Of a stretch of 64,000 nucleotides of DNA, positions 1 to 11,411 are shown one piece after another (the stretch's first letter is position 1; the number at the start of each line of letters is the position of its first letter). Source of the DNA: Blasia pusilla (lineage: Eukaryota > Marchantiophyta > Marchantiopsida > Blasiales); assembly GCA_050084515.1 (NCBI GenBank), contig CM114272.1, positions 1,674,001-1,738,000 of the forward strand, given 5' to 3'. The position numbers were made by a program, and so were the translations under genes. The notes beneath the pieces are model-generated. The model did not search any database and was not told the origin of the DNA. It was given only the letters and a program-made list of their open reading frames with translations.

Positions 1-1110
1 ACATGAAGGCGCACGTTGTAAGCAGCGATTGTGGGAGTATCGGAAACCAGTGCACGATTGTGACAAAAGTGGATGCAATCGCCATGAGCAACGATTTCGT
101 CTGCACTCCTGTCCCGAAGATGTTTGACGGACATCGAGTCTTCTCCTCCTCGAGCACGCGCGAGCTCACGCCCAACTCGAACAATCTCACGCCAACGGAT
201 TTTCCATAGGCCTCAGCAGGAAGCTGCTCAGCAAATCAAGCCTCCTCCGTTGGAATGTCATGGACTGCTGTCTCTCTCGAGGAGTCGATAATAGCCCATG
301 CTTTGATCACCATAACGACCATTACTCTGCTGCCACACAGCAGGACGCCACCATGGAAGCCATGTCGCCGTTCCTTCAAGGAGAGCGCCATCACATTGAA
401 TTGGATAACATCCCAAGATACGATCTCCAGATCCAAATCTGCGAGGGATTCCAGGCACCGTCTATGCAGACAGGCAGTACAGACAGCCCTCGAGATAAGC
501 AAGGCAGGCAGAGAAGTACAGCGCATTTTCCACCACTGGGAATCAGTTTCTGGAGCCATGGAGAGTCCATTGACTCAAATTCGAGTACAGTTGCGTGACA
601 ATCATTGTGCTCCGCATGTCGTCGATCGTGCAGGGCGCTGGGCTGTACCTCAGTACCACCTTGTGATCGTAAGGACTCGCTGGAATGAGTCGGACTAGTC
701 TGTAGTAGTTGTCACGAATCGAGTCAAGCTTGGATCAAGGGAGATGCTCTAGCTTCCAGATTCCCATTATGACATTCCCCATCATCATCTCCAGATACGA
801 TTGGGACTTGGGTCTTTTTGAGACGATGCACATTAAAAATCCTCCAAGCGTCATGATCCTGAAGTGGGCCTTGGCTCGAAGGGGTAGATGGATGGATGGA
901 TGGATGGATGAATGAATGAGAACCTGCTTCCACAAGTTGGAATAGCTCTTGAATCCTATGATCTTTCTTCAAGAGATTTCCGGAGATCATGCAAGGGAAA
1001 TAAGAAGGGTACTTCTTGGAGGCTTGCAGTGAAACTATCTTCTAGGAATGGAGAGAACCTAGAGATCTTCGTGGCTTATGGCATGGAGCGGTACGTGGGT
1101 GAGAGCATGA
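1..1110. other. Gene-free left edge
   Basis: Mixed-composition DNA with several overlapping short open frames on both strands (for example 255-698 +). None has a recognisable domain, a repeated start context or a splice-supported extension. I see no gene here. A GATG microsatellite lies near its right part. Confidence 0.4.
887..918. repeat. (GATG)n microsatellite
   Basis: About seven uninterrupted or nearly uninterrupted copies of the tetranucleotide GATG/GGAT, degrading to GAATGAAT at the right end. It is a simple sequence repeat and encodes nothing I recognise. Confidence 0.9.
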
Positions 1111-2010
1111 AGAGATAGGATTTGGATAAGAACCTGGGTTTAAAGAGGGATGGAAAGGATCTTCTCCACCACGTTCTCTGGACAGTTGCAGAGCACTGCT
1201 CTAGTTTCCTCCACCACATTTTTGGAGCTTAAGCTTGAACGACTCTTCATACCTTCTCCATCTCCCTCTCCCTTCTTCTCATTCAGTGAGATGTTTTGCA
1301 ATCCGAGCATTACCATTTTCACAGAGATGCAAAAGGTGAATCGCATGAGTTTTAGACTAAGTGGGATTCTCCCAATATCAAAATATCTCTACTAAAGCTT
1401 GGAAAAAAAGTGAATCTCATGAGCTTTACTTGATGAAAAGAATCTCTACTACCCTCTCTCCCAAGACCAATTCTAGCAACCGCTATCCCTTATTTGGCAG
1501 CCCTAATTCAATCATCCTAGTATTAGCCCATGAGACACTTCTTTTCTACACATAATATAAAAGGGACCACATAGAGGAGGGAGGATCTCATCAATCCATA
1601 TGTTCTCTCGAAATAGAGGCTGTCACACTAAGACTCTCGATATCCGTCTTGGATCTGCATATAATTACAAGCCTCCAATCAAACCTTAATGAGTTCTTCC
1701 ACTTCCCTACTAGTATGTGGATCAAATATGACTCGTGAATCATATGAAGAAGATTCGGGGAATATCAACAAGCATAATATTAAATCTTAGTGGTCTTGTT
1801 TCAACGGCTCCTTTAGGAGAAAATGAGAGTTTCCACTAAAACAACCCCTTAGACTTCAATATAAGGCCACAATCAATCGAAAGGAATTATTGATGCTTTA
1901 ATTTCCTGTAAGTGGCCATACACCCGAATCCGTTGAACAAAGGCACAGACCGTGCAATCCGCTTAACTTGACTCCCGGCTCGGTTAACCGGGCGTCCGAG
2001 TTCCTCGTCT
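1111..2010. other. Gene-free AT-rich DNA
   Basis: No recognisable coding region, RNA gene or clear array. Only short open frames under 80 codons are present, without family resemblance. Confidence 0.4.
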
Positions 2011-2420
2011 TATGCTTGTAACCACGCTTCCAGATCGCAGTTTCTGTCTGCCTGCACCATCGTTTATGTAACCGCAGCTACATACATCCGCACGCTCTGC
2101 TTGAGGCGCCGACTGCATCGTCTCTTGTTATTGCGCGGTTACGTGAACCACGCTTCTAACTCATGGTTGATGTAACCCAGTTACATACATCCGTATATTC
2201 TTCTCGAGTGGCCGACGGCATTCTTCTCTTGTAATGCGCGGTTATACTAATCACGCTTCCGGATCGCAGTTCGTTTCTCCCTGCACCATGGTCAGTGTAG
2301 CCCCAGTTACATCCAGACGTTCTTCTGTAGGTGCCGACTGCTTTCTTCGCTCGTTTTGAGCGGCTACACTAATCACGCTTCCACATTGTAGTTCAGCTTT
2401 GCAGCCTCCACTTCGTCGCA
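2011..2420. repeat. Degenerate tandem repeat, units about 100-127 bp
   Basis: The landmark ACCACGCTTC / ATCACGCTTC recurs near 2021, 2148, 2250 and 2372. Each copy is followed by a similar order of words: a TTACATCC-like stretch, then GCCGAC, then GCGGTTA. The copies differ by many substitutions and small indels, so the array is old. It is GC-richer than its flanks and has no open frame of note. Confidence 0.7.
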
Positions 2421-3368
2421 TGGTCTAGGGGATTACTAGATATCCAAGCAGGGTTAAGGGTGTAACCGTGCTGGGATGTGTAGTTCACATCTCCAGCTTG
2501 CATTCCTTCGATCTCCCACTAAGTCGAGTTTGATGGGGGTTTAGGTTGTAACCGTGGTTACTTCCTTTTCAGCTCGGTTTGGTTTTATCTAGAGAAGGGC
2601 TCTAGCCCAATATACAAGGCCTTAAGCGAGTTTCGTTTGATTAGAAAATGGTTCTAACCCTAGTTACTTGGGAATGGTTCTAACTCTACTCTTTTTAAAA
2701 AAAGTTTTCAGGTTTTCAATTTACCCTAGTTATTTTTCTATTCACAATAGTGTTAGTTGGAAGGAGGGAAGGGGATTTAAATGTGGTTATTTCACACTAA
2801 GTTTTTTTGTTTTTAGGCTAAAGCCCAAGATATTTTCTAATTGCTATGGGTTCTATACGGACAAGAAGGAAATTTAAATTATGGTTTTTTCTTCACAGCT
2901 AAAGAAGCCTATTACAACTAGTCGTATTTCTTTAGATTTTTGTTTCATCTACCAAGGCCTTTAATCCTAGGTATTTCCTATTTCCATTCTGTTTGTTTAT
3001 TTATGTTCCTTTTTCTCAAAATTACGAATAATCCATCTTGGCTCCCAAAGAGTGGCCCAAGTCCGTATGGATAGAAGATTTTCCAACCATGTACGGATTA
3101 TGAGTGGGTACGGATATGAATGGTACAATCTAGCCCACCAAATATTAGAGGAATCGACGGCTCACAACATTCTCCACAGTATAATCTAGGCCACCAAATA
3201 CTAGAGGAATCCAGGGCTCGTAACTTTCTCCGCGTGATGATTGCTACACGTGTGATCTACACCGAAGAGGAAGAGATGTGTGCTCGTGCATACACCGTTG
3301 ATAACTTTTAAGATCTTTCTCCCAAGGAGTCCAGTGTCATCTCAGCATACTAGTCTTTAGGTCTCTCC
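2421..3368. other. Gene-free DNA with GTAACC-type remnants
   Basis: The left part (2460-2660) holds weak copies of a GTAACC(C/G)TG word spaced about 100 bp apart, possibly decayed units of the preceding array. The right part is T-rich. No gene is recognisable. Confidence 0.35.
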
Positions 3369-3522
3369 TCATACTAGTCTCCATGTCGTATCCCATCATT
3401 CTAGGAAGATAATATTCTCATGTATTATCTTATTTCCTCAAGATCATATGCTCATACTAGTCTTCAGGTCGTATCCCCATCATTCTAAGAAGATAATATT
3501 CCATCTATTATCTTATTTCCCC
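3369..3522. repeat. 82-bp tandem duplication
   Basis: Two adjacent copies begin at about 3369 and 3451 with TCATACTAGTCT. Both contain the word GATAATATTC and a TATTATCTTATTTCC tail. A partial third copy precedes them near 3347. Noncoding. Confidence 0.75.
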
Positions 3523-3818
3523 TTAACGGAATTTATGGTTAATCAATTGATTCAAAATTAACCACACTTAAGAACAATTTATTTGGGTCCACTTGGACGA
3601 CAAAGAAAATTTTGATGACCAACAACTCATACGAACCAAGAGAAAAATCTCGTCCAAGGACCAAGATGAAGTTTTGTATGAACAATTCTATCTCTCATGG
3701 GACACTTTCCAGCCACATCAAGAATCTGAGCTCTATTTGTTTTGGGTCTAGTAAAAAAAAATTGGGGACCAACGACTCGTACAAACCAAAAGAAAAATCT
3801 CCTTAGCTACTATATGAA

Positions 3819-3982
3819 GCCATTTCAAGCATTCAATAACTCCATTTCCAAGCCATTTAAAGGATTCAATAACTCCATCTCCAAGCCGTTTCAAGGATTC
3901 AATAACTCCATCTCCAAGCCATTCCAAGCATTCAATAACTCCATCTCCAAGCCATTTCAAGCATTCAATAACTCCATCTCCA
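3819..3982. repeat. 33-bp minisatellite, five copies
   Basis: Five near-identical 33-bp units containing CATTCAATAACTCCATCTCC run head to tail. Because 33 is a multiple of three, the array stays open on both strands and creates an 11-residue repeat (KPFQAFNNSIS) in a short + strand frame and a matching antisense frame. I regard both frames as by-products of the array, since there is no domain and no flanking coding sequence. Confidence 0.9.
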
Positions 3983-4703
3983 AAAACCTCCATTAAAAAT
4001 GTGTCCACGTTTTTCATGTTGGCCACATTAAAAAGTCAACTTAATTTAGTTGGGTCCATTTGTACCGACATCTAAAAATTTTGGACGACTTATAAAATTT
4101 TGTGGACCAACTAACTCCTACTAACAAAATCTCCACTCATTTTGGATTATATGTACTTGCACGACATCCTCTTTGATTGGCCAAAATAATTTAAAAGAAC
4201 CTAAACTCAAATAAATAAATAAAAATATATGTACCTAAATGAAAATCTCCTATATTAATGCAGAACTACAAATGGTTTATTTTCTCTAAATTCATGAACC
4301 CACTAAAGCTTGAATTAAAAAAATTCATGTAGGAAAAAAATGGGATGATGTGAAAATCACAAAGAAAAAATTGAACTACCTTTATATTTTCCAGCCAAAT
4401 CTCCCTATTTATACGAATTTAGAAAATAATTTCCGCAACCTTAACATTAATATCCACTAGCATTCATACCCAATAAATTATCTTTTTAATGATAATTCAC
4501 AATTCTATTTGTCCAACATCCAGCAACACATCCGATGATTCCCCTACAAGATGCTGGCCGCCGACAAGAACACCTGTCCAGCTGTGTTATTGATAGGGTA
4601 AGTACAATCGAGTGTGTGTTCTTGTCTCCCGGAAGGTATAGGAAAAAGCATGCGAAGTGGGACCCACGGCTCGCATGTGACGGCGGGATAAACACTCATC
4701 GGA
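3983..4703. other. Gene-free DNA, AT-rich then GC-rising
   Basis: AT-rich to about 4500, then GC content rises toward the next gene. No coding region or RNA gene is recognisable. Confidence 0.4.
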
Positions 4704-4840
4704 GGGATCGAAATCGCCAAAAGAACCCGGAGGATACAGACGGGATCCCGCGACGCGATGGCCACGACAATCCGGAGAGTATAGCAGGGATCCCGCAATC
4801 GCCATGACAACCCGGAGAGTATAGCCGGAATCCCGAAGTC
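4704..4840. repeat. Short tandem repeat, units about 38-45 bp
   Basis: GGGATC(CCG) words begin at 4704, 4742 and 4787, with a related GGAATCCCG at 4827. Each is followed by a CGCCA..ACAA..CCGGAG(A/G) block and GTATAGC or a variant. About three and a half degenerate copies lie upstream of the BYPASS1-like gene. Confidence 0.7.
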
Positions 4841-5989
4841 CAAAGCCGACATTCGGCTGAAAATATTGAGACGTTCTCATCTCATTCATTCGCTCATTCG
4901 CTTACTCACTCTTCCGCATGAAACAGAAACAGATTCTTCCGAGTAAGAACTGCGAACCCTAACGGAACTCCCAGTGAGCGAAGGAGGAATCGAAACGCAT
5001 TCGTGTTCGCGGACTGGAGGAGGATCGAAGGAGTGCATGAACTGTGAGGACGGACGGATTGTGAGGAATCCGGGCATTGCCTCTGAGTGAGTGAGTTTGA
5101 AACAGTTGATTGAGTGATCGATTCGTGGAGAATTCTGCATTCTGGAATTTGCTGAGAGGAGTAGGAGGAGTGCCGAGCGAGTTTGGATAGTTTTGGTACA
5201 CTCGGCTTTCCAGCGCGCGTGGAGTTATATGGTAGTATTGCTGTGAGATTAAGGTAAGACGAGTCCTGCTTCAATTGATGCCATGGGCGATGCAACCAGT
5301 TTCATTTTTCCATAGACAGAGCCGCTCACTGGAATTTTCGTCACAGGTAGACCTCTTCATCTCTGTAGATTGATCATAATCTGAAAGTCGGTAATGTCGG
5401 TGCAGTCCTCATTCTCTCGACCGGACCAGTGGCGAACTCGTGGGGTGATCAGCACGCTCTTCTCCTTGCTGCAAGGTGAGAAAGATCCTGTTCAAAAAGC
5501 TTCACATAGCTCGGTCCATATTGATATTTGTGTCAACTTCCTATTCATAGCCAACGAACGAGTATTACGGAATACCTCTGCTCATGTCGTTTTTCTGCAT
5601 CGCAGGTCTCTTTGGATATTCTCGAGGAGGAGGAGGAGGAGGTATCTGAGTTTCACGGTTCTGTGGCTCTTCATCGACCAGGCAGTCCAATTCGCTTAGT
5701 CGCACTCCCTGCTGCAAGGTGAGACCGACGTGTGATGATGCTGTAATCATTTCAGATTGATCGGAGAAGAAGGTGCCGAAAGTTCGGATTTTTAGATATG
5801 GTGTGTCAGCCATGTAGGCTGTATTCTAGTTTTTAGATATGGAGATTCAGTCATGCAAGAGAGCAGAAGTGGTGCACAGGATTTAAATAGAGAAGGTAGG
5901 TAGGCAGTTGTGGGGATATGAGGAGTCTGACGCAGAAGCCGTGGAGTAAGATTTGTCGCTGCACATTCTACGCAGGATTTCTTCAGGCT
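4841..5989 (+). promoter_or_regulatory. Upstream region and probable spliced 5' leader of the BYPASS1-like gene
   Basis: GC-richer DNA without a coding frame of its own. Donor-like sites (GCAAGGTGAGA near 5472 and GCAAGGTGAGACC near 5717) and acceptor-like sites (CATCGCAG near 5605, CTACGCAG ending near 5974, TTTCTTCAG ending near 5986) suggest one or more introns in the 5' untranslated region. Splicing here is inferred from motif appearance only. The downstream start at 5990 lies just after the last acceptor-like site. Confidence 0.35.
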
Positions 5990-7204
5990 ATGGCTCAAGC
6001 GCACGACTCCAGCAGTGGCGGCAGTAGCAGCTCGGGTAGATCTGATAGATCCGGACCGAAGCCGGGGTCCCCACCCTCCGATTTGAGGCCCAGAGAGTCA
6101 TCACCCTTTGATGATTTCACGGAGATAAGCGAGGAATCTATTCTCCATGGGAGAATGATGGAGACGAAGTCGAGGTTCCATCCATTGTCGCATTCCTCCT
6201 TGACAGTGGACGCTCAAGACTTCTGCACATCCGTCATGGTAGGCATCGAGGAGCTGCACGCTCTCGTGGAAACAGACTTCCTGACCTTCAGGTTCCTCAT
6301 GACGTCTTTGGAATTCCTGCGCTGCATGGACACGGATGTCAGGCAGCTCGTCTCCAAGCTGCGCCAGTGGAAGCATCCCGAATCCGATCACGCGACCGCA
6401 GTGTACCAGAACATCGTCTCGCCGATCAAGGGCGCGTTCACCATTCTCAGAGCTTCCGTCATAGCCCACAGAGCTCTTCTCACATTCAATGTCGACAAGG
6501 TGATCTCCGCGCTGGACAAACTCGCGCGCCTGGACGAGGCATCGTGCGCCACAACCATCCAACATGTGTGCGCTGCCGAGCAGGCGATTCAGGAGATCGA
6601 TGTCCACGAGCTCGAAGTGAGCCGAATTCACCGCCACATCAAGGATCTCATAGACTCCAAGGAAGGGCCCTACGTAGGCTTGTACTCCTTCACATCCGGC
6701 ATGAGCTCGGAGGCCGCGCGCGCGTATGTCTGTCAGCTGAGCAATGTGGGCAGGTTCCTGTACACTTTCAGCGCAGCATCTGCATATGTCTGCCTCCATC
6801 TGCTGACAGCGTTCGGACACATGAGCCACGGTCCGACTCTCGCATTCGAGCCCAGCTTGGCGCGATTGAACTGCGGATGGTCGTCCAGCATGGTGCTCAT
6901 GCACAGGGACGCGGAGGCCGTGTTCAAGCGCATGCGAGCTTGGAATCCCGCGGGCTCCTTCTTGAGCCCCGAGCAGACCTTGATAGAATCCATGCTCCGC
7001 GACATGACGATGCACCTCCGATCCCTCGTCAGACACGGCAACGTTCTCAGCTTCGGGTCCTACGTCAACAACTGGATCACGGACAAGAAGAAACTCAAGA
7101 AAAACTTGGTGCTGCTCAAACAGCAGCGGGATGTTGTCACGCTTGGCCTCCAGAAGCTCTCCACCAAATTGACTGGCTTCGATTTCGGCTGCCCGTTGAA
7201 CTAG
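5990..7204 (+). CDS. BYPASS1-like (DUF793/ROH1 family) helical protein
   Basis: A single uninterrupted frame of 404 codons. The protein starts with a Ser/Gly-rich disordered stretch (residues 7-40) and is then almost all predicted helix. Residues about 75-125 (including LTFRFLMTSLEF and DTDVRQLVSKL) line up with the N-terminal helices of Arabidopsis BYPASS1, where a LSxxWxxxxxxxL block is followed by a TDIKTLITEL-like helix. Residues about 243-275 form a hydrophobic segment like the one in the middle of BPS1 relatives. Residues 358-394, ending in RDVVTLGLQKL, match the family's C-terminal long helix with an RDxLxxxL ending. In plants this family includes BYPASS1, which limits a root-derived growth-arresting signal, and ROH1, an exocyst Exo70 partner. 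The biochemical role is unknown. An in-frame ATG at 5918 would add 24 residues, but acceptor-like sites lie between the two, so I prefer 5990. UPF0496 (DUF677) is the main alternative family. Confidence 0.6.
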   Translation: MAQAHDSSSGGSSSSGRSDRSGPKPGSPPSDLRPRESSPFDDFTEISEESILHGRMMETKSRFHPLSHSSLTVDAQDFCTSVMVGIEELHALVETDFLTFRFLMTSLEFLRCMDTDVRQLVSKLRQWKHPESDHATAVYQNIVSPIKGAFTILRASVIAHRALLTFNVDKVISALDKLARLDEASCATTIQHVCAAEQAIQEIDVHELEVSRIHRHIKDLIDSKEGPYVGLYSFTSGMSSEAARAYVCQLSNVGRFLYTFSAASAYVCLHLLTAFGHMSHGPTLAFEPSLARLNCGWSSSMVLMHRDAEAVFKRMRAWNPAGSFLSPEQTLIESMLRDMTMHLRSLVRHGNVLSFGSYVNNWITDKKKLKKNLVLLKQQRDVVTLGLQKLSTKLTGFDFGCPLN

Positions 7205-7324
7205 ACCCGCATGCCATAGCTCAGAGCTCCAAGCAAGCTTGCTTGCTTTTAGGTAGGTAGTTATAGATATCAGAATTCAGGATAGCACTCCACTGTCGGA
7301 GTTTTTTAATCCTTGTATCATTGT

Positions 7325-7330
7325 AATAAA
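7325..7330 (+). terminator. AATAAA polyadenylation signal of the BYPASS1-like gene
   Basis: A canonical AATAAA lies about 120 nt after the stop codon at 7202-7204, in a T-rich context, which is a plausible distance for a plant 3' end. Confidence 0.55.
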
Positions 7331-7366
7331 CTTCAGAGGAATTCATTTGTACAAACCTTTCAGAAC

Positions 7367-7540
7367 GTGCAATCTGTTGTTGCTGCTCCAGCAGCTGTGT
7401 TTAATCTGTTGTTGCTGCAGGTATTTAATCTGTTGTTGCTGGAGGTGCAATCTGTTGTTGCTTAATCTGGACGTGCAATCTGTTGTTGGAGGTGTTTAAT
7501 CTTTTTGTTGTTGCTACTGCTGGAGGTGTTTAAGGAATGA
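7367..7540. repeat. Interspersed (A)ATCTGTTGTTGCTG minisatellite
   Basis: The word AATCTGTTGTTG recurs five times at irregular 25-35 bp spacing, linked by TGTTTAA, GTGCAA or GGAGGTG. It begins just after the poly(A) signal of the BYPASS1-like gene and is rich in GTT/GCT triplets. Confidence 0.8.
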
Positions 7541-7739
7541 TTTGGCTACTTCCTCCATAGATGATGAAAGAATCCCCAAAGGAACTTGGCGGACTTTTCA
7601 AACTGAATATATCAATCTTCAAAAGGTGTTTCTAAATTTGCTTAGCACATATTAGTACTAAGCATTCCCACCTCAATCCCACATATTGGAGTTAAAAATG
7701 CATTTATTTTATTTTTACAAATTTTTCTTCCATCATTAG

Positions 7740-8520
7740 AAAGGGATTAGTGTAGCAATGGTAAGGAATTTCTTCATTCACGTGATTAGGCAACAAGTAA
7801 AACCAAAAGATGCTACCAAAAGATGGACCATGGTTTGTCCGAGCTACTAATTAATATACTTAGATTTCCCATAATCTTTTGTGCATTTTGTCCCTCCATC
7901 ATAAGACGTAGTTTAGCCTTGGAAAGGAATGTCCCTCATCATTAAGCCATTAATTCCAAAATATTCAATTAAGTGTCGTGTTAAGTGGACCATTAATTAA
8001 TTAATAAACATAGAATCTCATACTCTTTTGTACAATTTTTTTTCTCTTCCTTCATATAAGAGGTTCGTTTAGCTAAGGAATTTACCTCCTCAAGTTTAGG
8101 GACATGATCAAGTAATACGCCATTCATCTTAACTAAGACAAAAATATTCAACGGTACATGGGACCATCCTAACGGTTTTAGTTTTGTATGTGCTACTAAT
8201 TAATAAACATAGAATCTCATACTCTTTTGTGCAATTTTTTTCTCCTTCCATATAAAAGGTGCTATTAGCTTTAGAAAGACATTATTGAACCCTAAACGAG
8301 CCTCTTAGCACTCAGCTAAGAGGTTCGTTTAGGGTTCAATCAAAATTTTCAACAATGTCGTATGATTGGACCATAGACTAATTAATATAAATTGGAATCT
8401 AGTACTCTTTTGTACAATGTTTGAGGGTAGTTTAGATTTAGAGGGTAGTTTCCTAACCATTAGGGACATGATTAAGTAATGTAAAACCAAAATATTTAAC
8501 AATGCTGGACTACTTAGAAT
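7740..8520. repeat. Degenerate tandem repeat, units about 150-200 bp
   Basis: The landmark CTAATTAATA...AATCTCATACTCTTTTGT recurs near 7845, 7993, 8195 and 8377. Each copy is followed by a C/T-rich CTTCCATAT word, an AAGAGGTTCGTTTAG-like word and a TTAGGGACATGAT-like word. Copies are diverged by indels. The inverted repeat at 8284-8340 is built from one of these internal words. Confidence 0.7.
8284..8340. repeat. 26-bp inverted repeat with 5-nt loop
   Basis: The left arm 8284-8309 and right arm 8315-8340 are reverse complements except for one position, which would be a G-U pair in RNA. The loop is ACTCA. The right arm repeats the AGAGGTTCGTTTAG word found at about 8068 in a neighbouring direct-repeat unit, so the hairpin seems to come from an inverted copy of the local unit. 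Confidence 0.9.
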
Positions 8521-10868
8521 GTCATACTCTAAGCTTTCTCCCAAGGCTATACTTTAACTTATCTATGCTCGAATTCATGTGGATAGTGTCTTAGGAGAAT
8601 CCATGCTATATCACTTAGAATCTTATCATCTTAGCTTATTTATGCTCCAAAGTGATATAGTTAGGTGGGGTCTCTACAAGGGTAGTCTAAATAATAGAGT
8701 TTATAGCCTAGAGTACCCCACTCAATTAAATTAATATCGATTAGCTTTGATTAGTCTAAGGGGAATTAACCACGTTAACTATAATTTCAATCATGGCATA
8801 AGTATAAGGTTTCTTAACTTTTAGTTTGTTATGAGTGGATACTAATAAATTAAGAATCATGCCCAGTTTTTTTTACTCTTTTAAATATAGTTATAATCCA
8901 TACATGACATGCAATTTCAGATGGAAAGTTAACTTGATGAATTAATTTGGAAAATTTACTTCATTATTGAAAAATTACAAATTTGGAGAGATGGCTTTGA
9001 AGCTAGGGATGGTAAGTAGAGATTTAGATGCATTTAAGAAAAAGATTATATTAGGTTTACTTCTTAATAATTTCAAAATAAACTAAGAGAGTCTTGGAAA
9101 ACTTCAAAATCATGCTTACTCTAGTTGTTTAACACTAAGAGAGTTTCAAATGAATTAAAACTTTCCAACTAAGATAATGTTAATCTTTCAACATAATGTC
9201 ATAACTTTATAGAAGTAATCTATAAAGCTATGGTATGGTATAGTTCTCATGGGATTCATAGATAAAAAAAATTTTAACTAGCCTCAAAAAAGGCTTAACT
9301 AGATTTTTTGCATTGGATGCCCTAATAAAGATATAATAAATTTTATCAAAACTAATAGTGTGTATATATAATGTAGAAATAGTACAAATGAGGCCCTTGC
9401 TACCACTAAGCTATGAGAAGTCATGATTATGAGAATTGTAGAAAAATATAAAGATTAGAACACTTTAAAATTCAGTAATTATCTAGAGAGCCAAAAACTA
9501 GTACTTGGGAGAGAAAAAAAATCAAGGAGAGTGGTTTTAAAACCAATATGGATAACTACCTTTAGACTATGCTTAAACAATTTGAGTGACCATTTAATTT
9601 TCCATATCCAAAGGGGAAAGCATATAGTTTTCAACTTTTGGGGCCATATAGAACTCTTTAGCCTTAATGGGCTATTAGGGTGCTTTTCATACAAAAGATA
9701 TTGATGATACAAATAAGTGCATTTACAATATAGGGGCACACCATACCTTTCCTTTCCACAAGTGTAGGCTTAATACATCCCAAGTAGTGAATATGAAGAT
9801 GACTATTAGATGAACATATAACCCACCACTAGATTATTAATATGGAGAAGGGTTTGAGCTATAAATATATATTGGGATATCAAAATGGAGACACCATAAT
9901 CCACAATTTTCACTAGTGAAATGTTGTAATAAAAAATGGTCACCTAATATGAAATATTAGGTAATGGCATATGAGCTTCATTTTCCTTGAAAAGATATTT
10001 CAAATCTAGGCACAAGATAATAATTAAATTTTTTTGTATTCTAGATATTTTCGTAGCCATAAGGAGATTTTTATGCTCCATCTTAAAATTACATGATTTT
10101 TGAACAAAATAAATCTCTTATGGTGAAAACAAAAAGTCTTAGAAATGAAATTAGAGCCACTCTAAAGTCCTTTCACTCAAGCCCTCTCTCAAGTATTCCA
10201 TTTTTGGGTTCTCCCTTTGGAGATAAAGATTTGTATATGTCTTTGAGATTGAATAGTGATACATTTATATCTAGTTCTAAAGGGAGATGAGTGGTCATAT
10301 TTAGTGTCTTAAGCCCTACTACTTTGAGTATCATAATTTCATCTTTGCAAACTTGATTACTTAAGTTGGAACTTGGATTGTATAGACCCACATATAGGCA
10401 TACATTCATTGTAGGGATCTTAATGTTACTGTCACTATACCATAGTAGCTTCCAAATTAAATTTTGATTGAAATTTATTTATATGGGAAGTAGCTCATGG
10501 GAGAAACATATTATTCAAATATAATCTTACAAATACCAGTGAACCAAAATTTTATAAAATGATAGACCTAGTTATCATACACATAACTTAAATATATTCC
10601 AAATGCAACAACTTGTATCTTGGAGTGGGAGGATTTTGGGTGCTACCACTAGCTATGATGATTGTATTGAATTTCTATATAGATTAATATAATGATTTCT
10701 TAGCATGAATGAAACATTTTCCTTTTTGATGTTTTGGTGCTCCACTTAAGCAAGCATTTGTGTAGTCCCTATAGTCAAAGGGATTTCAACAATATGGTAG
10801 AGGGCCAAGATCACCTCACATTATTTTTAAGAGCCAATATGAATGACCTCACCTCGGCTGCACTAACT
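8521..10868. other. Gene-free AT-rich DNA
   Basis: Over 2.3 kb of AT-rich sequence with only short frames (longest about 86 codons) and no family resemblance. I see no RNA gene or clear tandem array. Confidence 0.45.
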
Positions 10869-11165
10869 TTGATCATTGTCACAATCGCGCCTATTCATCA
10901 TCGGGTTAGTTTACCCGAGGTCAAGATCCCGAAGATACTGGTTTTATTTTGGATAACAAATTAATAATTTGATTAATACCATAAATTTCACGCACGATAC
11001 TCTAGTGAAGTGGATGGTGTGCTCACTGCGGAAGTGCACATATCAGCTTCGAACTCCCTGTGAGGTGACCTGTCTTGCATGAGCCCGACTTAAATCATAG
11101 CCCACGCCTAACCTTGGTGCCTCAAACCCGAGGATGAATAGGCGCAAGGATTGTCATAATGTAGT
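10869..11165. repeat. Imperfect terminal inverted repeats around a GC-richer 300-bp segment
   Basis: The stretch at about 10869-10907 (containing CGCCTATTCATCATCGGGTT) reads again in reverse complement at about 11126-11165 (containing AACCCGAGGATGAATAGGCG). Match over roughly 35 positions is high but not perfect. The enclosed segment is GC-richer than the AT-rich DNA on both sides. The layout suggests a small non-autonomous DNA transposon (MITE-like), but I could not fix a target-site duplication. Confidence 0.55.
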
Positions 11166-11411
11166 CACACTAGTTATAGGTATTTAAAGCTTTTTTGAGA
11201 GATACATCCTATAAAGGTATATCAACTATAACTAAGGATCTTTTTTTTAATTTTAAGATTCTCTTCTTGTATGGAGCCTCTCTCAATACAAGAAGCTATT
11301 ACTTCATTACCTTACTCTTGAGTTAGAAGCTATGTTCCAGGGTATACGTTTGTTTTCTTACTTAATCTTTGAGATATACTGGATGTCATCTTATATTAAA
11401 TTGTTTATTAT

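Noticed and set aside
255-698. 147-codon plus-strand frame
   Set aside because: No family resemblance, competing frames on both strands and no splice or promoter context.
6101-7036. 311-codon open frame on the minus strand
   Set aside because: It is the antisense shadow of the BYPASS1-like coding region in GC-rich DNA. It has no domain, and the sense frame shows family blocks.
6367-7260. 297-codon open frame on the plus strand in another phase
   Set aside because: Shadow of the same gene: Arg/Ser/His-rich, low complexity and no family resemblance.
8286-8297. Telomere-like AACCCTAAAC
   Set aside because: A single copy within the hairpin arms. There is no tandem plant telomere run, so not an interstitial telomere.
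11263-11295. 10-bp inverted repeat CTTCTTGTAT with a 13-nt loop
   Set aside because: Real but short. Such arms are expected by chance in AT-rich DNA, so I did not count it with the stronger palindromes.
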